Assembly (NCBI GenBank): GCA_016763235.1
Contig: JAESUE010000355.1
Location: 1 to 9,535, forward strand
Source: Pseudomonadales bacterium
GTDB taxonomy: Bacteria; Pseudomonadota; Gammaproteobacteria; Pseudomonadales; UBA3067
Direction of reading: 5' to 3'
Length of the DNA stretch: 9,535 nucleotides
The notes under the pieces are model-generated. The model ran no database searches. It was not told the origin of the DNA and saw nothing but the letters and a program-made list of their open reading frames with translations. A program made the translations under genes and the position numbers. Of the stretch, positions 1 to 8,184 are shown one piece after another. Every line of letters begins with the position of its first letter. Position 1 is the first letter of the stretch.

Positions 1-3000
1 CAGCGCCGCCATTAATCAGGGTGAAAATAGAACCCGTCGGGCCTAATAAAAAGCGATCGTTACCCGCGCCGCCAATCAGCGTTTGGATGCCGTCAAAGGC
101 CGCCACATTGGTCACATTCCCAGTATTCGAATCGGTGATATTCCACGTATTCGCCACATCATCACGCGCTTGCAGGCTATTGGCCCCGCCATTGCCATGA
201 ATCACATCGCTCACCCCACCACTACCACTTAGAATAAAATCATCAATGCCGCTGCCGCCTACTAAAGTTTGAATACCACTAAAAGCGCCAACATGGGTGA
301 CATTGCCACTGTTAGAGCCACTGATATTCCACGTATTGGTCACATCACGGGCTTGCAGACTATTGGCCCCAGCGTGGCCTTGAATGGCCGTGCTCACCGC
401 ACCATTGGAGCCAAGAATAAACACATCATCCTTACTACCGCCCACCAACGTTTGAATCTCAAGGAAGGCATTAACATTATCCACCTTACCCGCATTTTCA
501 GCACTAATGTTCCACCTGTTATTTTCATCTCGCGCCTGAAGCTTGTTCGCCCCTAGCCCGCCCTCTATACCGCCACTAATTTCTCCAGAGGAATCAAGAA
601 TAAACGCATCATCACCCGTCCCGCCTTTTAGGGTTTGAATGGCACTGAATGCAGTCACACCATTAATGAGGCCTTTGTTCCGCCCAATGATAGACCACGT
701 GTTAATAGCGCCTTCCCGCTTGAGGCTATTGCTGCCTAAACCACCCTGTATTTCGCCCGTTATTTCTCCATCGGCAGTCATTATAAAATCATCCACCCCA
801 GACCCGCCCATCAGCGTTTGAATCTGGCTGAAAGCGTTTACATCATCCATCGAGCCAATATTACTGCCGGTAATATTCCACGTGTTTCCGCTATTCCCCG
901 CTTGCAGGCTATTAAGGCCATCACCGCCATCAATCAGCGTAGAAATAAAACCAGCCGTTTCTAATTTAAACCAGTCAACGTTAGCGCCACCGATTAAGGT
1001 TTGAATATCACTAAAAGAAGCCACATCATCACTGCTTCCAGCATCAACGCCATCAATAAGCCAATCGGTTAATGCATCACGCCCTATTAAACAGTTGGCA
1101 CCTATTCCGCCTACAATTTTACCGCTGACCGACCCATTTTCGGAAAGCCTAAACTCATCCGCCAGGCTTCCCCCACGCAAGATTTGAATGTTTTCAAAAG
1201 CCTTTACGCCATCAACAGACCCTCCATCGACCCGATCAATCAGCCAAGCATTGACGTACTGATCTCTTGCGAACAAAGTGTTTACACCACCACCACCCTG
1301 AATAGCAGTGCTTATAGCGCCGTGCAGGTCGAGAGAAAATTTGTCGTTTGCACTACCACCAATAAGGGTTTGAATATCACTAAAAGAAGCCACATGATTG
1401 ACCTCGCCCGAATTTTCCCCAGTGATACTCCACGTATTATTTTCATTACGCGACTGAAGGCTATTTTGCCCCGTACCGCCTTCAATGCCGCCGCTGATTG
1501 CGCCTGCACCTTTCAGGAAAAACGTATCGTTACCCGTCCCACCTTTTAGGGTTTGAATATCTTCAAAGGCCATCACATCGGTCACATTGATCACATTCCC
1601 GGTGTTCGAATCGGTGATTGTCCACGTGTTCGCGGTGTTTCTTCCTTGAAGGCTATTATCCCCCGCCCCGCCTTGTATTCCGCCTGCTACCTTACCCAAA
1701 CCACCAATGATAAAGTCATCTGCGCCATCGCCACCCACCAGCGTTTGGATGTTTCTAAAAACCGGCACACCGTTCACCGAACCGGCGTTGTCACTGGTAA
1801 TATTCCAACTATTATCCAAACCCAGCGCTTGCAGGCGATTGTTCCCGCCACCGCCATTAATCAGCGTAGAAATAGAACCCGTGTTTTCTACGATGAAGTT
1901 ATCTGCCTGATCGCCACCAGTCAGAGTTTGAATATCTCTAAAGACGATTACATCAGTGCTACTTCCCGTATTAACACCCGTAATATTCCACCTTGTTGAG
2001 ACATCACGCCCCGTTAAACTATTGGCACCCGAGCCGCCTATAATTTTACCGGTGATAGAACCACTTTCAGACAACGTAAAGTTATCCGCAAGGTTCCCGC
2101 CTTGTAAGGTTTGAATGCCATCGAACGAAGCCACGCCATTAACACTACCACCGTCAGTACGGGTAATATTCCATGCATTATCCTGGTCAACTTTTGCCAC
2201 CAAGGTATTTAAACCAGCCCCACCGCCGCCGTTTATCGCCGTAATCACCGGGCCGCTAGCGCTAAGAGTAAACGTATCGTTATTGGTGCCGCCTATTAAG
2301 GTTTGAATACCACTAAAAGCGGCCACATGATCAACAACACCGGTATTTGCGGCAGTGATATTCCAAACGTTAATGACATCACGGGCTTGAAGGCTATTTT
2401 GCCCACCACCGCCTTCAATGCTGCCACTGATGTCTCCCACCTTAGTCAGACGAAACACATCGTCGCCCATCCCACCTTTTAGGGTTTGAATCGTACTAAA
2501 CTCAGACACAGACGTCGTAAACCCAGCCTCACTACCTGTAATAGTCCAGGTATCGCCCGAATCACGTCCTTTTAAGCTATTAAGCCCAGCACCACCGACC
2601 ACGGCAGAAATAGAACCCGTGTTTTCTACGATGAAGTTATCTGCCTGATCGCCACCAATCAGAGTGTGAATATCTCTAAAGGCGATTACATCAGCGCTAC
2701 TTCCCGCGTTATCACCCGTAATATTCCACGTTGTTAAAACATCACGCCCCGTTAAGCTGTTATCCCCTGCTCCGCCCACAATTTTACCGCTGATAGACCC
2801 ACTCTCAGATAAAGTAAAATCATCGTTAAAACTGCTGCCCAGCAGGGTTTGAATCTGACTAAAAGGAGTTACACCATTGATGCTTCCAGCGTCTTTCTCG
2901 TTGACCAGCCAAATGTTCGACTTACCCAGCGCTTCTAGGCTATTCAGGCCACCACCACCGTCGATTAAAGTAAAAATAGAACCGGAACCACCCAACGAGA

Positions 3001-6000
3001 ATTTATCGTAGACATTACCGCCAACAAGGGTTTGAATATCACTAAAAGAGACGCCATTGAGGCTTCCACCATTCAGTTTGTTGATGAGCCAGATATTATC
3101 CGCATCACGGGCTTTCAAACTATTAGCACCGCCCTTTCCCTGAAAAGCCCCCGTTACTTCGCCGCTACCACTGAGAATGAAGTGATCCGCCTCACTGCCG
3201 CCAACTAGAGTTTGAATATTTTCAAAGACCACAGCACTTCCTACAGAACCGCTATTTTTGCCCGTAATAGCCCACGTATTTTGCACGTTGTCGGCTGTCA
3301 GGCTATTGGCCCCACCAGCGCCATCGATAAAACGAGAAATAGAACCACCGGGCATTAAAAAGAAATCGTCTTTGCCTTCATTACCATAAAGCTCTGCGAT
3401 CTTGAAAAATGCAGCCACATTGGAAACATTACCGCTATCTATACCGGTAATATTCCAAACATTACTCACATCTCTGGCTTGTAAACGATTAGTCCCAAGC
3501 CCGCCATAAATCGCCGTAGTGATCGCACCGGTTGCGCTGAGAAAAAAATCATCCTTTTCACTTCCACCAATCAGAGTTTGTATCTGTGAGAAAGAGCCAA
3601 CGTAATCAACCTTACCCGCGTTTTCGGCAGTAATTTCCCAAGTGTTATCGGCATTCCGTGCCTGCAAGCTATTCGAACCTTTGCCGCCAATAAGTTTACC
3701 TATTTCCCCATTTGCTCCCAAGGCAAACACATCCGCAGCCGTGCCGCCTTGCAGGGTTTCTAAATTAGAGAATGTAATTTTAGAACTTGGAGTGTCGGAC
3801 TGATAAAGCGCACCGCTTGAAGCCCCTAAAATATCCCACTGATTATCGACATTCGCACCAACGAGAGTGTCGCTGTCATTGCCGCCATCGATATTCAGCG
3901 ACAGCGCAGGTGCTTGGATATTAAAGGTATCATTTCCGCTTCCTCCTGATACGCTGGCTGAAGTTTTTCCAGTGATATTCGCAGCAAGATTAAAGGTATC
4001 ATTCCCGCCATTGCCATTTAACGCAACACCACCGCCACTGATATCGCTGCCGATAGTAAATATATTATTTGAACCGTTACCGGTAATTTGTATATTCCCA
4101 TTGCCGCCAGTTCCACTTGCTAACGCGCTTATCGAGCCAGTATTTTCAAAGTTTTTCGTAAAGTTAATGATAATATTGCCAGCGCCAACATCAACGGTAT
4201 TTGTACTGATGCTATTCACCGCAACATTTAATGCGCTATCAATATTGAGGGATTTAACAAAGAGCTGGCTATTGGTTGCGGTGACATCACCAGTGGATAT
4301 GATAGTTAAATCACCAAGGCTGATACTGGATGTGCCAATATTGCCCAATAGGTTAATATTTTTTCCGGTTAAGGTGAGGCTTTCACTTGAGGGGGTTGTT
4401 CCGAGTATTTCATTGCTAAAGGTAATGTCGCCGGCGGTATTTCCTGATGTATTAATTTCGACATTTGAGGTAAGGGTGCTGAAGCCAGAAAATGTAATAT
4501 TCCCGCCCTTGCCGTCTTCACCGTTCTCAGAAGAACCCCCTTTAGCAGTAAGATTAGCACCAAGGGAAATAGCTGCACCACTTATAATAATATTGCCGGC
4601 ATCACCACCATTTTGTGGCGTCGATCCGGATTTTTGATCCCCTGCACCGCCACTTACATCAATTTCTTGCAATAAAATCACGTCGCCTGCTGCTGTAAGT
4701 GTCACGGCATTACCAGCACCGCCAACAAATCCTCTCGACGAGCTTTTCTCTGCATTAGAACCCAGCGCTGAAATGGCACCACTGACATTAATATTAGTAC
4801 CACTTGTTAGTGTTATTGCACCGGCTTTTTGGCCTATTGAATTCCTCGCAACTCCACCAGTGGAAATTAAGGTGCCTGTGATTAGATCACCAGTGGTATT
4901 AATAGTGATATCCCCACCGGGGTTTATTTCTTCACCTGAGAGCGTTCTTTCAACGCCTGAGGTATTTACTGTTCCTAAACTACTGAAACCGGCAGATGTA
5001 ACCGTAAAATCACCACCTTGGGTTGCTATGCTTGATTCACTTCCTAGAACTACCGAACCACCGGCGATAAACTCAATATTGAGTTTATCTATAGAGTCAG
5101 AATGCGAACTAGAATAAAAACTAGAAATAGAGTCATCATGTATTTTTTTTCCATCGGCCAAAATAATGTTATTTGCCGCGTCCAGTATTAAAGTGCTTTC
5201 ACCAATGCCGCTATAATCCAAACCCTCAATGAACGTTATATTTCCAAGCTCGCCATTGACACCACTCGTTGATGTTTTGATCATCACCGTGCTGTTGTCA
5301 TCAAGTGCCTCAACAATTAAATCCACGCCGATTCTGGCCCCATCACCTGTTGATTTAAAAACGTCCGCATTCAAGTCTTTGTCAAAGCCCTCTTTAATGT
5401 TCGTTTCCGAATTATTTGACGTGATCAATATATCATTAGGGTCTATCAACCAAACGCCACCAGCACCCATATAAGCGGAGACATCCGGCGCCGCTAATAT
5501 CTCAAAACCTTTTAATCCGGAAGTTTCAATAAAACCGCCATTGCCACCCTCTACACCACCCCGCGCAAATAAACCCCCGTAAATGCGTGCCGTATCCTCG
5601 GCAAACGTTATTATTTTTCCGCCATCACCTTCTAACAAGGCATCGGCGTAAACATGACTTTCTGCGCCAATAAAAATAAATTCACTGTTAGGCACCAAAA
5701 TATTTTGGCCTTCTCGATCACCGCCGATTAATACCGCACCACCCCCGCTTGCGCCCGAAGCATCAGCCACACTTTGAGCCAACAAACCGACTTTATTACC
5801 GAGTAATTTAATATCACCGCCCTTGCCACTTAATTCTGCGCGGGCAGAGGTCACGCCCGCCCCTTCTTGTAATAAGGTGTCTCTGGCTTGCAGCTCAATG
5901 CTCCCTGCTTGGCCATCCACCGTATTGGCATGAATGTGGCCGCTATGGGTAATGTTTTCACCGAGCAGCACAACTTGCCCAGCACCTAAACCAGCCGAGC

Positions 6001-6898
6001 TTGATACATTAATTTCCCCACTGTTGACAACATCGGCACCGGCTCCCAAGGTAAAAGAACCATCGTCATTAACCACCACGCTAGTTGTAGCCTGTAGTCT
6101 ACCGTTATTCACCGCGCCAGAAAAAACACCCCTGCTGACACTGGCCGTTAATAACACGCGGCCACCTTCTGCTTTAATAGTGCCGGCATTCAGCAAGGCA
6201 GGGTTTAAACCCAGTTCATCTTGCAAAATGGCTTTGTTCACTTTAATGCCCATTAAGCCATCGTGATCAAACGATAATACCGCCTCTTTTGCCGCCACCA
6301 AATTCACCGCACCTAAATGTGCAGCAATAAACCCCTTGTTTTCCACCCTGCGGCCCAATAAACTCACTGAACCACCGGTTGCTGCCTGAATAATCCCTTG
6401 GTTGATGACTGCGCCATCACGGCCATCCATTTCGGCAAACACATAATCGCCATTTAAAAAATCATCGGCTGAAATAGCCAAACCCGATGCCAATAAACCC
6501 CCCACATTAATTACCGCACTTTCGCCAAAAAACAAGCCATTGGGGTTTACCAAAACAACCTGACCATTGGCATCTAAGCGGCCAAAAATCTGCGAAGCGC
6601 TATTGCCTAAAATACGATTCAAAACGATGGCATGTTTATTCGGCTGAATAAATTGCACGCGCTCATCACTATTAATATTAAAACTCTGCCAGTCGATGGC
6701 TAAGGAGGATGAACTTTGTTGAATGGTGGTATGTAAACCCGCTTGATTAATCCCGCCGCTGCCACCCACAATTTGTCCGCCCAGCGGAGCCGCTTGCACC
6801 GACAAAGCAAATAAATTTATAACTAATAACGGACAAAGTAAAAAACGAACAATCCAAGATGGAAGGTGAACAACAGATAAGCCAGGGAAGTAATACAT
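1..6898 (-). CDS. Giant two-partner-secretion exoprotein (TpsA, filamentous haemagglutinin-like), C-terminus beyond the window
   Basis: The frame is open from ATG at 6898 to the left edge: 2299 codons seen and no stop. Residues 1-36 form a long signal peptide (hydrophobic about 16-32, cleavage after SVQA). Next comes a TPS/haemagglutination-activity domain with the family motif NPNG at 118-121, preceded by an LNRILGN segment, and WLIDPNDI around 483-490. About 490-930 is Gly/Asn/Ser/Thr-rich with GDITI-, GNITF- and GNIII-type strands. Three short GGxGxDxF repeats lead into at least 21 units of about 61 residues. Proteins of this family are exported by Sec and cross the outer membrane through a TpsB pore, usually folding into a right-handed beta-helix used in adhesion, biofilm or contact. 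I infer a surface fibre; the ligand is unknown. In-frame stops lie upstream, so 6898 is the only ATG available, but it has no Shine-Dalgarno. I read a single Cys in the visible mature protein. Confidence 0.93.
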   Translation of the reverse strand, partial: MYYFPGLSVVHLPSWIVRFLLCPLLVINLFALSVQAAPLGGQIVGGSGGINQAGLHTTIQQSSSSLAIDWQSFNINSDERVQFIQPNKHAIVLNRILGNSASQIFGRLDANGQVVLVNPNGLFFGESAVINVGGLLASGLAISADDFLNGDYVFAEMDGRDGAVINQGIIQAATGGSVSLLGRRVENKGFIAAHLGAVNLVAAKEAVLSFDHDGLMGIKVNKAILQDELGLNPALLNAGTIKAEGGRVLLTASVSRGVFSGAVNNGRLQATTSVVVNDDGSFTLGAGADVVNSGEINVSSSAGLGAGQVVLLGENITHSGHIHANTVDGQAGSIELQARDTLLQEGAGVTSARAELSGKGGDIKLLGNKVGLLAQSVADASGASGGGAVLIGGDREGQNILVPNSEFIFIGAESHVYADALLEGDGGKIITFAEDTARIYGGLFARGGVEGGNGGFIETSGLKGFEILAAPDVSAYMGAGGVWLIDPNDILITSNNSETNIKEGFDKDLNADVFKSTGDGARIGVDLIVEALDDNSTVMIKTSTSGVNGELGNITFIEGLDYSGIGESTLILDAANNIILADGKKIHDDSISSFYSSSHSDSIDKLNIEFIAGGSVVLGSESSIATQGGDFTVTSAGFSSLGTVNTSGVERTLSGEEINPGGDITINTTGDLITGTLISTGGVARNSIGQKAGAITLTSGTNINVSGAISALGSNAEKSSSRGFVGGAGNAVTLTAAGDVILLQEIDVSGGAGDQKSGSTPQNGGDAGNIIISGAAISLGANLTAKGGSSENGEDGKGGNITFSGFSTLTSNVEINTSGNTAGDITFSNEILGTTPSSESLTLTGKNINLLGNIGTSSISLGDLTIISTGDVTATNSQLFVKSLNIDSALNVAVNSISTNTVDVGAGNIIINFTKNFENTGSISALASGTGGNGNIQITGNGSNNIFTIGSDISGGGVALNGNGGNDTFNLAANITGKTSASVSGGSGNDTFNIQAPALSLNIDGGNDSDTLVGANVDNQWDILGASSGALYQSDTPSSKITFSNLETLQGGTAADVFALGANGEIGKLIGGKGSNSLQARNADNTWEITAENAGKVDYVGSFSQIQTLIGGSEKDDFFLSATGAITTAIYGGLGTNRLQARDVSNVWNITGIDSGNVSNVAAFFKIAELYGNEGKDDFFLMPGGSISRFIDGAGGANSLTADNVQNTWAITGKNSGSVGSAVVFENIQTLVGGSEADHFILSGSGEVTGAFQGKGGANSLKARDADNIWLINKLNGGSLNGVSFSDIQTLVGGNVYDKFSLGGSGSIFTLIDGGGGLNSLEALGKSNIWLVNEKDAGSINGVTPFSQIQTLLGSSFNDDFTLSESGSISGKIVGGAGDNSLTGRDVLTTWNITGDNAGSSADVIAFRDIHTLIGGDQADNFIVENTGSISAVVGGAGLNSLKGRDSGDTWTITGSEAGFTTSVSEFSTIQTLKGGMGDDVFRLTKVGDISGSIEGGGGQNSLQARDVINVWNITAANTGVVDHVAAFSGIQTLIGGTNNDTFTLSASGPVITAINGGGGAGLNTLVAKVDQDNAWNITRTDGGSVNGVASFDGIQTLQGGNLADNFTLSESGSITGKIIGGSGANSLTGRDVSTRWNITGVNTGSSTDVIVFRDIQTLTGGDQADNFIVENTGSISTLINGGGGNNRLQALGLDNSWNITSDNAGSVNGVPVFRNIQTLVGGDGADDFIIGGLGKVAGGIQGGAGDNSLQGRNTANTWTITDSNTGNVINVTDVMAFEDIQTLKGGTGNDTFFLKGAGAISGGIEGGTGQNSLQSRNENNTWSITGENSGEVNHVASFSDIQTLIGGSANDKFSLDLHGAISTAIQGGGGVNTLFARDQYVNAWLIDRVDGGSVDGVKAFENIQILRGGSLADEFRLSENGSVSGKIVGGIGANCLIGRDALTDWLIDGVDAGSSDDVASFSDIQTLIGGANVDWFKLETAGFISTLIDGGDGLNSLQAGNSGNTWNITGSNIGSMDDVNAFSQIQTLMGGSGVDDFIMTADGEITGEIQGGLGSNSLKREGAINTWSIIGRNKGLINGVTAFSAIQTLKGGTGDDAFILDSSGEISGGIEGGLGANKLQARDENNRWNISAENAGKVDNVNAFLEIQTLVGGSKDDVFILGSNGAVSTAIQGHAGANSLQARDVTNTWNISGSNSGNVTHVGAFSGIQTLVGGSGIDDFILSGSGGVSDVIHGNGGANSLQARDDVANTWNITDSNTGNVTNVAAFDGIQTLIGGAGNDRFLLGPTGSIFTLINGGA
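1868..1990 (-). repeat. Near-identical internal duplication, copy 1
   Basis: About 123 bp match the stretch starting at 2606, exactly 738 bp away, with about seven mismatches by eye. The neighbouring repeat units have diverged much further. The copy spans the end of one 61-residue unit and the start of the next (DQADNFIVENTGSIS type), so the duplicated block is not aligned to unit boundaries. This suggests a recent unequal crossover or gene conversion inside the array. Confidence 0.85.
2606..2728 (-). repeat. Near-identical internal duplication, copy 2
   Basis: Partner of the copy starting at 1868. Both encode the DQADNFIVENTGSIS unit and the preceding VIxFRDI segment with almost the same codons. 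The 738-bp offset equals four 183-bp units plus 6 bp; those 6 bp are the net result of one 192-bp and one 180-bp interval between the copies. Confidence 0.85.
3862..4084 (-). repeat. Short RTX-like GGxGxDxF repeats leading into the 61-residue array
   Basis: Within the TpsA frame, at about residues 938-1012, four related segments follow one another: GNGSNNIFTIG, GNGGNDTFNLA, GGSGNDTFNIQ and GGNDSDTLVG. They are spaced by about 20-25 residues. The form is close to the RTX nonapeptide GGxGxDxUx, which binds Ca2+ in RTX proteins. Here the motifs are spread one per beta-coil instead of packed every nine residues, so calcium binding is only a possibility. The segment marks the boundary between the irregular beta-rich middle and the regular 61-residue repeats. 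Confidence 0.7.
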
Positions 6899-6936
6899 AA
6901 AAACAAGCCAAAAAAACGAAGGAAAAGTAAAGTAAA

Positions 6937-6962
6937 TAGCTGATAGCGCTAACTATCAGCTA
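6937..6962 (-). terminator. Hairpin with T-rich tail between the lipoprotein gene and tpsA
   Basis: An inverted repeat TAGCTGATAG / CTATCAGCTA (10-bp stem, 6-base loop) starts 5 bases after the stop of the upstream frame. On the minus strand it is followed by TTTACTTTACTTTT. This fits a weak rho-independent terminator for the lipoprotein gene: the stem is AT-rich and the T-run is interrupted. It ends only 38 bases before the tpsA ATG, so it could instead act as an attenuator or as a palindromic operator for tpsA. Confidence 0.55.
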
Positions 6963-6967
6963 AAATA

Positions 6968-7180
6968 TTAATTGCGGCTCATGACACTAAACTGAGCGTA
7001 ATCACCATTGCTAAAGCCGTAGACCAAAGTATCATCCTCTGTTGCATCCGTAATAACTGATGCAAAACCTGTGTGCCCAGTGCTGGTAAAACTGCATGGG
7101 TCATAATAGTCTTCAACATCATGAGCTAATCGATAGATATTAATATCTGTTATCACCACAGGCGCTCGAAATTTACACAT
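6968..7180 (-). CDS. Detached C-terminal fragment of the Calx-beta lipoprotein (probable frameshift product)
   Basis: This is a 70-residue frame starting MCKFRAPVV and ending FSVMSRN. It overlaps the end of the Calx-beta lipoprotein frame by 28 bases, in the -1 frame relative to it. The sequence INIYRL, the GxTGFASV segment and the C-terminal SNGDYAQF resemble the closing domain I recall from bacterial surface lipoproteins. That domain would be expected to follow directly on the upstream protein. There is no signal peptide and no Shine-Dalgarno at suitable spacing before the ATG. The best reading is the true C-terminus of the same gene, put out of frame by a loss of one base or gain of two between about 7208 and 7153. 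A separately translated, coupled small protein is less likely. Two cysteines (residues 2 and 29) could pair. Confidence 0.6.
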   Translation of the reverse strand: MCKFRAPVVITDINIYRLAHDVEDYYDPCSFTSTGHTGFASVITDATEDDTLVYGFSNGDYAQFSVMSRN

Positions 7181-8184
7181 CGTTGGGACAGACCCTGGTA
7201 GATCCTACTTGCTCCTAAAAAAAAGCTTCCACTATCCGGTGCTGCTCCATATATATCCCCCTTCCATGTCTTATTGCCATCCACTGTGTTTATTCGCTCC
7301 CAAGTTCCTGCCTCTTTATTTGACTCATCCATAAAGTTCACCTCAAAACTAGCATTAGCAAAATCCGCCCCAGCCATCGTGCCGGTAATACTTGCCTCAG
7401 TCGTCGCGCCTGTTACGGCAACAGAAATTAGGTTAATGCCATCCACATACACCTGTGCGATGCCACTGTATTCGGCACCCGTCACCTCAATATTCTTAAT
7501 ATCATAAAGCACGTTACCGGTGCCGGTTTTACTAAACAGCATTAAGCGCTCTTCATAAGCCAGCCCAATTAAGTCATCGATCACGACATCTTCACCATCG
7601 GCATTTTTAGTTGTAGCAGAACCAAAAAAGTAACCTTTGGAATCGGCATCTTCATCCAGCTCAATAGTGCCTGTCGCGGTGCTGCTTTCATCCAGCTCCA
7701 GCCCTTGCGCTTGGGATAAAACCAACGTGAACGTTTCATTTACTTCAAACACATCATCACCCAGCACCTGCACGCTGACATTTACACTGGTTTCACCGGG
7801 GGCAAAGTTCACGATGCCTCTTGCTTCAACAAAGTCAGCATTCTCACCGAGGCTGCTCGCGCTGCCATCTTGCGTGCTGTAATTCACCGATGTTACTGAA
7901 TCAGACGCTTCTGCCAAGGTGATGGTGAAGGTCATTTCTGCTGTTGTACCGGCTTCCCCCTCAATCACCTGCGCGTTGCCCACACTCACAACAGGGCCAG
8001 CGGGGGCAACAGGAATAGGAGTAACAGTGCGCTCTGGCTCGTTTTCGCTAGAGCTACTGCCGCCACCACAGGCGCTCAGTAGTAATACACTGGCACTCAG
8101 GCCGGCATAACAACAAAAAGTCTGTAAGGTTTTATTTTTTCTAAGCGCCTTTAACGGCTTGTTTTGTATTGGCTTCAACATCAT
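7153..8184 (-). CDS. Calx-beta domain lipoprotein (C-terminus probably lost by frameshift)
   Basis: The product has 343 residues from the MMLKPIQ start. A basic N-terminus (KPLKALRKNK) and a hydrophobic segment end in the lipobox LSAC, followed by GGGSSSS, so the mature protein should be lipidated at Cys and held at the outer membrane. At about residues 60-175 it carries a Calx-beta domain: VSVGNAQVIEGEAG, then DFVEARGIVNFAPGETS, then GDDVFEVNETFTLVL, and the closing GTIELDEDAD. Acidic loops of this kind bind Ca2+ in other proteins. The rest (GYFFGSATT, TWERINTVDGNKTW) is a beta-rich domain of unknown role. The last residues, from about IYQG on, look foreign and end at TGA, while the adjacent -1 frame encodes the likely true ending. 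The start at 8184 is preferred over the ATG at 8298 because a good RBS and a promoter lie between the two, and it puts the lipobox at a normal distance. Confidence 0.85.
   Translation of the reverse strand: MMLKPIQNKPLKALRKNKTLQTFCCYAGLSASVLLLSACGGGSSSSENEPERTVTPIPVAPAGPVVSVGNAQVIEGEAGTTAEMTFTITLAEASDSVTSVNYSTQDGSASSLGENADFVEARGIVNFAPGETSVNVSVQVLGDDVFEVNETFTLVLSQAQGLELDESSTATGTIELDEDADSKGYFFGSATTKNADGEDVVIDDLIGLAYEERLMLFSKTGTGNVLYDIKNIEVTGAEYSGIAQVYVDGINLISVAVTGATTEASITGTMAGADFANASFEVNFMDESNKEAGTWERINTVDGNKTWKGDIYGAAPDSGSFFLGASRIYQGLSQRCVNFERLW

Larger units (their letters stand above)
1..3800 (-). repeat. Tandem array of about 61-residue (183 bp) coding repeats, at least 21 units
   Basis: The codons for the IQT anchor (once LET, once IAE, once IHT, once IQI) recur with the plus-strand GTTTGAAT-like signal at about 81, 267, 450, 633, 816, 999, 1182, 1368, 1551, 1743, 1926, 2109, 2301, 2484, 2664, 2847, 3030, 3210, 3393, 3576 and 3756. 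Intervals are 183 bp in 13 cases, 180 in three, 186 in two and 192 in two, so the frame is always kept. Each unit has three parts. The first is like IQTLxGGxxxDxFxLxxxG. The second is like xISxxIxGGxGxNSLQARD. The third is like NTWNITGxNxGxVxxVxAF. Units are diverged at DNA level except for a few pairs. The array continues past base 1. The repeats resemble the NxWxITGxNxG units known from large bacterial exoproteins; this relation is from memory, not a search. Confidence 0.95.

Noticed and set aside
269..2306. Several plus-strand frames of 60-148 codons within the repeat region
   Set aside because: They are periodic shadows of the 61-residue repeats on the opposite strand, and their own sequence repeats in step with the array.
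1..3800. Regularly spaced GTTTGAAT-like signals resembling a CRISPR array
   Set aside because: The period is about 183 bp, the repeats are short and degenerate, and they are codons (IQT) in one open frame.
3867..4637. Plus-strand open frame of 256 codons, rich in Pro, Leu, Val and Phe
   Set aside because: It is fully antisense to the tpsA frame. Gly/Asn/Thr-rich strands on the minus strand give Pro/Val/Leu-rich antisense. No ribosome site or domain is seen.
6965..6970. TAATAT as a -10 box for tpsA
   Set aside because: It overlaps the upstream stop codon and no acceptable -35 lies 16-18 bases away. Any AT-rich gap would offer such a match.
7216..7223. Run of eight T forming a T TTT TTA slippery site in the lipoprotein gene, suggesting programmed -1 frameshifting into the C-terminal frame
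   Set aside because: A -1 slip there meets a TAG a few codons later, before the C-terminal frame opens, so it cannot join the two parts.
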